Assembly: GCA_026874595.1 (NCBI GenBank)
Contig: JAPPUL010000082.1
Location: forward strand, 744,001 to 808,000
Length of the DNA stretch: 64,000 nt
Reading direction: 5' to 3'
From: Sipunculus nudus
Lineage: Eukaryota > Annelida > Sipuncula > Golfingiida > Sipunculidae
Below the pieces are notes generated by a model. The model was not told the DNA's origin and made no database searches. It worked only from the letters and a program-made list of their open reading frames with translations. Below, one piece after another: positions 35,736 to 43,756 of this stretch (position 1 is its first letter; each line of letters begins with the position of its first letter). A program made the translations under genes and the position numbers.

Positions 35736-38135
35736 TTAGTCTTTTTCCCATTTAAGTTTTGGCCATTGTCCAGCCTCAAATCTCCAAGCATCTTTTGACC
35801 AGCCTTGAGAGCTAAAAGTAGTTTTTGTAATTTTACTTTCCTCTATTATTATTGCTGTTAATGCAGAAACTCCATCACCTGATATCATGCCATTCTTTGT
35901 AAAACTGCTTTGTATAGAACCTGAGCGCATCTGTCCAACCAAGCTTACTGGATTAGTAGTGCTTATTGCATAGCTATTTTTTATAACGCCTTCATTCCAT
36001 CCAACAAGTCCACCTGCATTAGCCCCCGTAATTTCTCCTCTTACATAGCTATTTTCTATAACGCCTTCATTCCTTCCAACAAGCCCACCTGCATGAGAAT
36101 TTTTACTCTCTACCTTGCCTTTTGCATAACTCATTTTTATAGTGCCAATTTTTATAGTGCCAGTTGCATGATCCCTTCCAACAAGATTCATTCCAACAAG
36201 CCCCCCTGCATTAGACCCCGTAATTTCCCCTCTTGCATAGCTATTTTCTATAACGCCATAATTCCTTCCAACAAGTCCACCTGCATCAGCCCCAGAAACG
36301 CTAAGCTCTGAAAAGCAGTTTTTTATATGGCCAGTTTCATAATTAATTCCAATAAGACCCCCCACAATATCTTTATTAATATCCCCTATGCCTATAACTT
36401 TTACTCCTTCCACCTTCCCCAGGTTCTCAGCTGCAAGTACTCCAGCACTGCCTTGTCTTGTCCCGCTAGTAGTATCTTGAAGTTCTATAGTTACATCTTT
36501 GACCTCTCCAGATTCTAATATGGTCCCTATTAAGGTCCTCTTCAGACTTACGCCGTCTTTGTGCAAACCATCTCCAGATTCATGTTCCTTGAACGACTTT
36601 ATTGTTATCTTCTTCCCGCTGCCGCTTAGTTTCCCTTGATATTTTTTAACAGTCTCCCACCCCTTTAATACAATATCATTTTCTAGGGCAAAAGTTTCAT
36701 CATTTTTAAGCTTTTCTCTAAACTCATCTTGAGTCAGTTCACCAGGGTGCCATTTAAGCTTTGGTCGTCCATTTTCAAAACTCCAAACATCTTTTGACCA
36801 GCCTTTAAAAATCGTCGATTCTTTAACAGCTCCTTTTTCTATCAGACTAATCTTAGGTTCGCTGTTAGACTTTTTGCCTACAACGCTAATCTTAGCTTCG
36901 CTGTTAGACTTTTCGTCTTCTTGTTTTGTTTTTTGCCCAATCGTAAAACTGTTTTTTATAGATGCTTTATACTTACTGCCGCCTGCATAACCCGCAAACT
37001 GTCCAATAGCAATAAATTTAGCAGCTATATCATTCTCAGGAATACTACCCATTGAGTAACAGTTATCTATTAGTCCCATCTGAATATGTCCAACAAATCC
37101 ACCTAACATAACAACAGCCGTACCTTTTGACTCCTCTCCTCCCTTAATCTTGCCTCCCTTAATCTTGCCTCCCTTAATCTTGCCTGTTGAATAGCTATTT
37201 TCTATAGCTTCCGAACTATTTGAGTAACCAACAAATCCACCTGCTTTATAGTAGCCTTGCTCTTTTTTCCCTTCGCTCGTAATATCTTGCCCTTCGCTCG
37301 TAATATCTCCTGTTGCATAACTCATTTTTATATAGCCGCTTCCTTCATTCCATCCAACAAGCCCGCCTATGTTATGCTCAGAACTAGGTTCTCCTGTTGC
37401 ATCTCCTGTTGCAAAACTGTTTATGATATTTCCCCCATTATGTCCAACAAGTCCGCCTACATCTCTTGCCCCTCTAACATCTCCTGTTGCAAAGCTCTTT
37501 ATTATATTCCCTCCCTTATTTCGTCCAACAAGGCCCCCTGTTTCTCCCCTATCTCCACTTACCTTTATCGATGATGAGCAGTTTTCTATTATGCCAAGTA
37601 TATTCTCACCAACAAGGCCACCTGTAGAATGAGAGGTACTTGGATATATCTGCTTAATTCCAATATCGCTACTTGTACTACCCACTTTTATGTTTACTAT
37701 CTTTCCTCTGTTTTCACTTGCAAGTGCTCCCATGTGATAATTGCTCTCAAGTGTATTTTCAAGTATTATATTAAGATCTTTCACTTGGGCATGTTCTTGT
37801 ATATGTTTTATTAATCCTTGCTCGTCTTCTTGAAATGATTCTATTCTTATTGTATGCCCTTCTCCCTCTAGGACCCCTTTAAAGTCGGCTATGCTTGTCC
37901 ACGCTTTTAATCTAAGATCTTTTTTTAAATAAAGTGCCTCACACTGATCAGCGACTCCTAACTTCTCTTTTAAATCAGCTGCTGTTTCGATGTAGCTTTT
38001 TTTAGTTATGCTCGTACATCCTACTTCCCTATTAATATCTGCCTTATCTTCCGGGGCCCCTTCGATACTACTTATATCTCTATAGCATGATGATAGCAAT
38101 AAATTTGTTATTAGTATTAGTAGTATATTTCTCAT
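35736..38135 (-). CDS. Two-unit GLUG-repeat lipoprotein (paralogue G)
   Basis: 799 aa, about twice the usual size. The first half has a signal (MRNILLILITNLLLSSC, C17), the conserved domain, GLUG repeats and a complete end motif (VWSFENGRPKLKWHPGE near residue 460). It then runs directly into a second conserved domain without a signal (LTQDEFREKLKNDETFALEN, KKYQGKLSGSGKKITIKSF) with its own GLUG repeats and end (AWRFEAGQWPKLKWEKD). This is best explained by in-frame fusion of two neighbours. A Lys/Gly triplication (KGGKIKGGKIKGG, 37140-37180) and a duplicated SNSEAKIS/SNSEPKIS segment are further slippage marks. Confidence 0.83.
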   Translation of the reverse strand: MRNILLILITNLLLSSCYRDISSIEGAPEDKADINREVGCTSITKKSYIETAADLKEKLGVADQCEALYLKKDLRLKAWTSIADFKGVLEGEGHTIRIESFQEDEQGLIKHIQEHAQVKDLNIILENTLESNYHMGALASENRGKIVNIKVGSTSSDIGIKQIYPSTSHSTGGLVGENILGIIENCSSSIKVSGDRGETGGLVGRNKGGNIIKSFATGDVRGARDVGGLVGHNGGNIINSFATGDATGEPSSEHNIGGLVGWNEGSGYIKMSYATGDITSEGQDITSEGKKEQGYYKAGGFVGYSNSSEAIENSYSTGKIKGGKIKGGKIKGGEESKGTAVVMLGGFVGHIQMGLIDNCYSMGSIPENDIAAKFIAIGQFAGYAGGSKYKASIKNSFTIGQKTKQEDEKSNSEAKISVVGKKSNSEPKISLIEKGAVKESTIFKGWSKDVWSFENGRPKLKWHPGELTQDEFREKLKNDETFALENDIVLKGWETVKKYQGKLSGSGKKITIKSFKEHESGDGLHKDGVSLKRTLIGTILESGEVKDVTIELQDTTSGTRQGSAGVLAAENLGKVEGVKVIGIGDINKDIVGGLIGINYETGHIKNCFSELSVSGADAGGLVGRNYGVIENSYARGEITGSNAGGLVGMNLVGRDHATGTIKIGTIKMSYAKGKVESKNSHAGGLVGRNEGVIENSYVRGEITGANAGGLVGWNEGVIKNSYAISTTNPVSLVGQMRSGSIQSSFTKNGMISGDGVSALTAIIIEESKITKTTFSSQGWSKDAWRFEAGQWPKLKWEKD

Positions 38136-38146
38136 GCGAAAACCCT

Positions 38147-38169
38147 ATACTTTAACAAAGTTAAAGTAT
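38147..38169 (-). promoter_or_regulatory. Perfect 10-bp inverted repeat in the paralogue G leader
   Basis: ATACTTTAAC, AAA, GTTAAAGTAT lies immediately before the AGGG ribosome binding site of paralogue G. It could be an operator or an RNA hairpin affecting translation; no other member has it. Confidence 0.4.
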
Positions 38170-38293
38170 GTAATCCTTATATAAACTTATTTTTTATGAA
38201 TTTGATATAAATATTACCATAACCTTAACATTAAGACAATAACACATTTTGTATAATATTCCAAGAAAAAGTTTATTATATACAGGGTAGGAT

Positions 38294-38331
38294 AATAGGC
38301 ACCTTTTTTTTTATTAAAAAAAATGCCTATT
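38294..38331 (-). terminator. Palindromic element after pseudogene H
   Basis: AATAGGCA, T-run, A-run, TGCCTATT on the plus strand, giving a hairpin with long A/T arms 27 bp after the stop. Array element family. Confidence 0.6.
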
Positions 38332-38357
38332 CTTTTGTTATTAGACTAGTTTTGTTG

Positions 38358-39423
38358 TCATTTAAGCTTTGGCCACTGGCCCGCTACCAAATTCTTCCAA
38401 ACAGACCTTGACCAGCCCACATCAGTAAACGTATTTGCCCTAATGGCGCTTTGCTCTATTGCTGTTACACCTGTAGCCTGAGCGTTGCTCCCAACTGCAT
38501 TAAGACCTCGCCTGTTCAAGACAAAACTGTTTTTTATACTGCCACCATATCCAACAAGCCCCCCTGCATTAGTTCCTGTAACAGCTCCTGTTGCATAGCT
38601 GTTTTCTATAGTCTTATAATTCTGTCCAACAAGTCCACCTGTAGCTGTAAATCCATTAGACACATTCCCGGTTGCATAGCTATTTGTTACTGTTCCAGTG
38701 AAGTCATTATAGCCAACAAGCCCCCCTGTAAGTGTCCCTCCCAAAACGTTAACCGATGAGGCGCATCGGTTTATGGTACCACTGTTTTCTCCAACAAGCC
38801 CGCCTATATTACCGGAACGTTCAGTTTTAATACTAGTACCTGTAACTTTAACTCTTTCTACCCTGCCTTTGTTAGTCTGTGCAAGTACTCCAGCGCGACC
38901 TTTGTATTAATCTCACCTACAACTATATTTAGATTCTTTACCTCTCCATTTTGTTCTATTTCCCCTATGAATCCTTCCAAGCCGCTTTGAAACGACATTA
39001 TCCTTATTGTCTTGCCGTTCCCGTTTAGTTTTCCGCTAAACTTAGGGATCCTTGCCCAGCTATCTAATTCAATGTCAGCTGTTAAACAAATGTTCCCGTC
39101 TTTTAACTTCGCTTTTAAATCATCTTCTGTTGATATAGCAGTATAGCTTTTATCAGGACATGTTGCAGCTCCGCCTTTCTCGCCTTTATCTCCCTTTCTC
39201 GCCTTTATCTCCCTTCTCGCCTTTATCTCCCTTTCTCGCCTTTATCTCCCTTTCTCGCCTTTATCTCCCTTTCTCGCCTTTATCTCCCTTTCTCGCCTTT
39301 ATCTCCCTTCTCGCCCTGCTGCCCTTTCTCGCCTCTTGGCCCTGCTGGCCCTACTACATCTGTATTACAGCCAAGCACCACTACCATAATACATAATATT
39401 AGTATTAGATACATGTTTCTCAT
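38358..39423 (-). pseudogene. Frameshifted GLUG lipoprotein gene with collagen-like repeat (copy H)
   Basis: Starts with an intact signal MRNMYLILILCIMVVVLGC (C19), then GPAGPRGEKGQQGEKGDK, a collagen-like Gly-x-y spacer. The DNA (39185-39315) holds seven repeats of GGCGAGAAGGGAGATAAA: two of 18 bp, which keep frame, and five of 19 bp with one extra A in the AAAGGG run. Read in frame, the first 19-bp unit gives a stop (GEKGR*). Beyond the repeats the conserved domain resumes in another frame (ATCPDKSYTAISTEDDLKAK), and a second frameshift near 38900 (GEINTK / GRAGVLAQTNKG) precedes intact GLUG repeats. The end lacks the final WQ (GQWPKLK). Confidence 0.85.
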
Positions 39424-39456
39424 ATTTTTTAATCTCTCCATTGGTTAGATTACTTA

Positions 39457-39485
39457 AATAGTGATACTTATTGTGTATAAAGCAA
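39457..39485 (-). promoter_or_regulatory. Array promoter, copy H
   Basis: TTGCTT (39480-39485) is kept, but the -10 position 17 bp away reads ACTATT, poorer than in other members. Confidence 0.4.
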
Positions 39486-39539
39486 GTATAATATCTTATG
39501 TCAGACTGCCTTTAAAACGTTTATTATATACAGTGGAGG

Positions 39540-39580
39540 ATAGTAGGCACCTTTTTTTTATTAAAAAAAATGCCTACTAT
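39540..39580 (-). terminator. Palindromic element after paralogue I
   Basis: ATAGTAGGCA and TGCCTACTAT arms with T8/A8 inner arms, 27 bp from the stop of paralogue I. The flanks match those of the elements at 28579 and 43690, including TATCTTTTGTGTTG. Confidence 0.6.
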
Positions 39581-39606
39581 ATCTTTTGTGTTGCTAGTAG
39601 ACTAGC

Positions 39607-42135
39607 CTACGGCTGCCACGAAAGCTTTGGCCACTGGCCCGCTACCAAATTCTTCCACACAGACCTTGACCAGCCCGCATCAGTAAACGTATTTGCCCTA
39701 ATGTCGGTTTGTTCTATCTTTCTTACCCCAGAAGCACTTCCGCTCCCAACTGCATTAATACCCGTCCTGTCCAAACAGAAACTGTTTGTTATTGTGCGCC
39801 TAGAAGAGTTCCATCCAACTAGCCCGCCTGCATTAGGTCCAGACACATCTCCTGTTGCATAGCTGTTTTCTATTGTGCCATGATAGTTCCTTCCAACGAG
39901 CCCGCCTGCGTTTGAGCTGCTTCCAGATGCAGACACAGCTCCTGTTGCATAGCTGTTTTCTATTGTGCCAAAATAGTTCCTTCCAACGAGCCCGCCTGCT
40001 CTTGATCCGCTTCCAGATGCAGTAACTGCTCCAGTTGCATAGCTGTTTGTTATTGTGCCCCTAGAATAGTTCAATCCAACTAGCCCGCCTGCTTCTGAGC
40101 TGTTTCCAGATGCAGTTACTTTGCCTTGTGCATAGCTGTTTGTTATTGTGCCGCCCCAGTTCCATCCAACTAGCCCGCCTGCATAGGACGTTCCCGTAAC
40201 TGCTCCTTTTGCATAGCTGTTTGTTATTGTGCCGCTAGAGTTCCATCCAACTAGCCCGCCTACAAAATATTCCCCTCTAACATCTCCTTCTGCATAGCTG
40301 TTTTCTATTGTGCCATCGTTATATCCAACGAGCCCGCCTGCTATTGAGTATTGTCCATCTGCAGACACAGCTCCTTTTGCATAGCTGTTTTCTATTGTGC
40401 CATCGTTATATCCAACGAGCCCGCCTGCTCTTGATCTGCTTCCAGATGCAGACACAGCTCCTTCTGCATGGCTTTCTTCTATTTTGCCTTTGTCATTAAA
40501 TCCAACAAGCCCTCCCGCTTCTGCCATGTATCCAGTTGCTTCTACATTACCAATTACACGGCTTCCTTTTATTGTGCCGCCATAATCGTTAGATCCAACA
40601 AGCCCCCCTGCATTAGAACCTCCTACTTTTTTACCAATTGCCATCCTAACATGTACATTCTCTATACTCCCTTTATTCTCGCCTGCTAGCACTCCTATGT
40701 AGATATTAGCTGCAGTACTACTATTTACAAGATCTACTTCAAGCTCTATACTTAAATCCTTCACTTGCGCTCCAGATTCTATTGTCTTTATCAGTCCAAC
40801 AGCTCCTGTTGTAAACGATGCGAGTGTTAGCGTCTTGTTATTTCCATCCAGCTTCCCGCTAAACTCTTCTATGCTCTCCCAGACTGTTAAGCGTATACTA
40901 TCTGTTAGACAAACACTCTCGTTCGCCTCAAGCTTCTCTTTTAACTCATCTTCTGTTTTTACAGCAGTATAGCTTCTATCAGGACATGTTAGGGCTTGAG
41001 GGCCTTGCCCACCAGGCCTTTGCCGACTAGGTTCCCATTTAAGTTTTGGCCATTTCCCTGCTACAAACACCCAAACAGTTGGGTCCCAGCCTTTTGCACT
41101 AAACGTTGTTCCTTTAATTGCGCTTTTTGCTATTGCCTCTACACCGTTATCACTGCCACGCCCAACTGGCTTTAGAGCACTGCTCAAAACAAAACTGTTT
41201 TCTAGTTTGCCATTAGCCCTATTATTTCCAACAAGTCCCCCTACAGATGAGTCTTTTCCACCTCCTATAACAACTCCTCTTGCATAGCTATTTGTTATTG
41301 GACCGTTATTATATCCAACAAGTCCCCCTACTTGGGAGCTTTTTTCGGTTCCCACCACAACTCTAGTTGCATAGCTGTTTGTTATTGTGCCCTCATCATT
41401 ATCTGCAACAAGACCGCCTGCTTTTGAACCTTCTCCAGTCCCAGTAACAGCTACTTTTGCATAGCTTGCTTCTATTGTGCTCGAACTAAAACTATATCCA
41501 ACAAGTCCGCCTGCAGTATCTCCTGATACATAGCCTATTGCAAAGCTCTCTTCTATTCTGCCACTACTCCATCCAACAAGTCCGCCTGCCTCTGAGTCAA
41601 TTCCAGTTCCAGATACATAGCCTCTTACAGAGCTCTTTTTTATTGTGCCGCTACGATAATTATATCCAACAAGTCCTCCGGCTATACGACCTTCTACTTT
41701 TTTACCACTTTCTATAGTCACATGCACATTTTCTATAGAGCCTTCATTCTCTCCTGCAAGTACTCCCATTTGACTCCTACTTAAAGTATACACAAAATCC
41801 ACTACAAGCTTTATCTTTAAATTCTTCACTTGTCCACCAGATGCTATTGTCTTTATTAGTCCAACAGCTCCAGCTTCAAATGAACCAATTGTTAGCGTTT
41901 TGTTATTACCATCCAGTTTCCCTTTAAACTCAGTTATACTCACCCAGTCATATAATATGATATCGTTTGGTAGAGTGAAATCCTCGCCTTTGTTCAGTTT
42001 CTCCCGAAACTGCTCTTGCGTCATTTCTACGCTTCCAAGTGAGAGTAGCCCTTCATTAAAATCAAGCCCATCTCTACTACAGCCCATCCCCAGCACCATA
42101 ACCGTTAACATTATAAGCAAATACATTCTTCTCAT
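39607..42135 (-). CDS. Two-unit GLUG-repeat lipoprotein (paralogue I)
   Basis: 842 aa. Signal MRRMYLLIMLTVMVLGMGC (C19), first conserved domain (TEFKGKLDGNNKTLTIGSF) and GLUG repeats up to VWVFVAGKWPKLKWEPS near residue 368, then a short Gly/Gln/Pro joint (RQRPGGQGPQALTCPD) that looks like the remains of a paralogue A-type spacer, and a second full domain with about ten GLUG repeats ending VWKNLVAGQWPKLSWQP. An independent fusion from that in paralogue G. Many GLUG units in the second half are nearly identical at DNA level. Confidence 0.83.
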   Translation of the reverse strand: MRRMYLLIMLTVMVLGMGCSRDGLDFNEGLLSLGSVEMTQEQFREKLNKGEDFTLPNDIILYDWVSITEFKGKLDGNNKTLTIGSFEAGAVGLIKTIASGGQVKNLKIKLVVDFVYTLSRSQMGVLAGENEGSIENVHVTIESGKKVEGRIAGGLVGYNYRSGTIKKSSVRGYVSGTGIDSEAGGLVGWSSGRIEESFAIGYVSGDTAGGLVGYSFSSSTIEASYAKVAVTGTGEGSKAGGLVADNDEGTITNSYATRVVVGTEKSSQVGGLVGYNNGPITNSYARGVVIGGGKDSSVGGLVGNNRANGKLENSFVLSSALKPVGRGSDNGVEAIAKSAIKGTTFSAKGWDPTVWVFVAGKWPKLKWEPSRQRPGGQGPQALTCPDRSYTAVKTEDELKEKLEANESVCLTDSIRLTVWESIEEFSGKLDGNNKTLTLASFTTGAVGLIKTIESGAQVKDLSIELEVDLVNSSTAANIYIGVLAGENKGSIENVHVRMAIGKKVGGSNAGGLVGSNDYGGTIKGSRVIGNVEATGYMAEAGGLVGFNDKGKIEESHAEGAVSASGSRSRAGGLVGYNDGTIENSYAKGAVSADGQYSIAGGLVGYNDGTIENSYAEGDVRGEYFVGGLVGWNSSGTITNSYAKGAVTGTSYAGGLVGWNWGGTITNSYAQGKVTASGNSSEAGGLVGLNYSRGTITNSYATGAVTASGSGSRAGGLVGRNYFGTIENSYATGAVSASGSSSNAGGLVGRNYHGTIENSYATGDVSGPNAGGLVGWNSSRRTITNSFCLDRTGINAVGSGSASGVRKIEQTDIRANTFTDAGWSRSVWKNLVAGQWPKLSWQP

Positions 42136-42163
42136 TTTTACGCCTCCATTGTTAGGTACAGAA

Positions 42164-42192
42164 ATAATAGATATTTAGGAATTATAAAGCAA
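42164..42192 (-). promoter_or_regulatory. Array promoter, paralogue I
   Basis: TTGCTT (42187-42192), 17 bp, TATTAT (42164-42169) on the minus strand. Confidence 0.65.
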
Positions 42193-42288
42193 GTGTGTAT
42201 CTTAATTTAGGGATAAATATCTATTTAAGAAGTTATTATGTTAGAGAGAGTGTGTGTCTTGGATACGTTTATTATATACAGGGTAGGA

Positions 42289-42328
42289 TAGTAGGCACCT
42301 TTTTTTTATTAAAAAAAAATGCCTACCA
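42289..42328 (-). terminator. Palindromic element after paralogue J
   Basis: TAGTAGGCA with T8 paired with A9 and TGCCTACCA, 3' of the paralogue J stop. Array element family. Confidence 0.6.
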
Positions 42329-42368
42329 TATTACGTTCCTATTCCTGTCTCAGCTATTGCTGTTCTTC

Positions 42369-43571
42369 TTATTGCCATTTAAGCTGTGGCCATTGTCTGG
42401 CTACCAAATTCTTCCAAACAGACCTTGACCAGCCTTTTGCAGTAAAGGTAGTTTCTGTAATGGCGCTTTGTTCTATTGCCGTTATGCCATCGGTAGGATC
42501 GGTAGTAGCGCCTCCAACACTTTTGTCTGGAGAGGATAGCTTCTTCACGAAATTGTTTTTTATTGTCCCACCTCCTATTCCGATAAACCTTCCAATCTGA
42601 GCACTATCCGGCGTATTAGCAGTAACAGATTGGGGTACGGCCAAGCAATTCTCTATTGTGCCCGCCTGATGCTCGCCAACAAGCCCTCCTACATATAATT
42701 GACTCTTCACATCTCCTCTTGCATAATAGCTGTCTTTTATAACGCTTTGACTTCCGGTATTCAGCCCAACAAGCCCACCTGTACTACCTTTCCCTTCATC
42801 ATTGCCAACATTGCCTGTTGCATAGCTTCTTTCTATAGTCCCCCCGTTGTTCTTTCCAATTAGACCTCCAGTAGCCTCTCCCTGTCCACTAACTGCAACC
42901 GATGATGAACACTCTTTTACACTGCCGCCAGTCTCGTTCTCTCCAATAAGTCCGCCTACATTACCTCGTGTGCCAGTAGTATGTGTTACCTTCCCGTTCC
43001 CAGTTGCTGTCACGCTAACTCTTTCTACAGTAGCGACGTTGTGAGCTGCCAAAACCCCTCCGGAGTCGTTAGAAATAGAAAGATCGCTTTGAAGCTCTAT
43101 CTTTAGATTCTTTATCTTTCCACCTGTCCCTATTTTATGCAGCAATCCATATGAGCCGACTTCAAACGACTGTATTATTATCTTGTAGCCTGCCCCGTCT
43201 AGTTTCCCTGTATACTCACGGTTTTTAGTATCCCATTTTACTAATGTGAGATCGCTTTCTAGAGTGATATCCTTGTTTCCTTCTATGTCTGCAATAAACT
43301 GCGCCTGGGGTGTTAGTGTCTCCTCTTTATTATCTGTTTGTCCGCCTGGCTCTGCTTGTCCGCCTGGCTCTGCTTGTCCGCCTGGCTCTGCTTGTCCGCC
43401 TGGCTCTGCTTGTCCGCCTGGCCGCCCTGCTTGTCCGGCTGGCTCTGCTTGTCCGCCTGGCTCTTGTTTGCCTGACTCTTGCTGGCTTGGAACTCCTGTT
43501 CCGTCCGTATTAGAACAGCCAAGCACCACTACCATAATACATAATATTAGTATTAGATACATGTTTCTCAT
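42369..43571 (-). CDS. GLUG-repeat surface lipoprotein (paralogue J)
   Basis: Signal MRNMYLILILCIMVVVLGC (C19), identical over 19 residues to that of pseudogene H, then a spacer of an 18-bp repeat encoding GGQAEP (about six copies, 43335-43450), the conserved domain (REYTGKLDGAGYKIIIQSF) and a short set of GLUG units (SYATGNV). It ends VWKNLVARQWPQLKWQ. 400 aa from the ATG at 43571, which has GGAGGGA about 10 bases upstream; an in-frame ATG at 43589 would add six residues inside that site. Confidence 0.83.
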   Translation of the reverse strand: MRNMYLILILCIMVVVLGCSNTDGTGVPSQQESGKQEPGGQAEPAGQAGRPGGQAEPGGQAEPGGQAEPGGQAEPGGQTDNKEETLTPQAQFIADIEGNKDITLESDLTLVKWDTKNREYTGKLDGAGYKIIIQSFEVGSYGLLHKIGTGGKIKNLKIELQSDLSISNDSGGVLAAHNVATVERVSVTATGNGKVTHTTGTRGNVGGLIGENETGGSVKECSSSVAVSGQGEATGGLIGKNNGGTIERSYATGNVGNDEGKGSTGGLVGLNTGSQSVIKDSYYARGDVKSQLYVGGLVGEHQAGTIENCLAVPQSVTANTPDSAQIGRFIGIGGGTIKNNFVKKLSSPDKSVGGATTDPTDGITAIEQSAITETTFTAKGWSRSVWKNLVARQWPQLKWQ

Positions 43572-43605
43572 ATTTTTTAATCCCTCCATTGGTTAGATTA
43601 CTTAA

Positions 43606-43634
43606 ATAGTAGATATTTGTTGTGCTTAAAGCAA
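43606..43634 (-). promoter_or_regulatory. Array promoter, paralogue J
   Basis: TTGCTT (43629-43634), 17 bp, TACTAT (43606-43611) on the minus strand. Confidence 0.6.
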
Positions 43635-43689
43635 GTATAATATTTTATGTCAGACTCTCTTTAATACGTTTATTATATACAGTGTAGGG

Positions 43690-43729
43690 TAGTAGGCACT
43701 CTTTTTACAGTGTAAAAAAATGCCTACTA
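43690..43729 (-). terminator. Palindromic element after paralogue K
   Basis: TAGTAGGCA and TGCCTACTA around CTCTTTTTACAGTGTAAAAAA, 27 bp after the stop of paralogue K. Array element family. Confidence 0.6.
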
Positions 43730-43756
43730 TATCTTTTGTGTTGATATTAGACTAGC

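Noticed and set aside
38358-38744. A short intact 128-residue GLUG protein starting at a TTG
   Set aside because: The frame continues upstream without a stop into the frameshifted copy, so it is only the 3' part of that broken gene.
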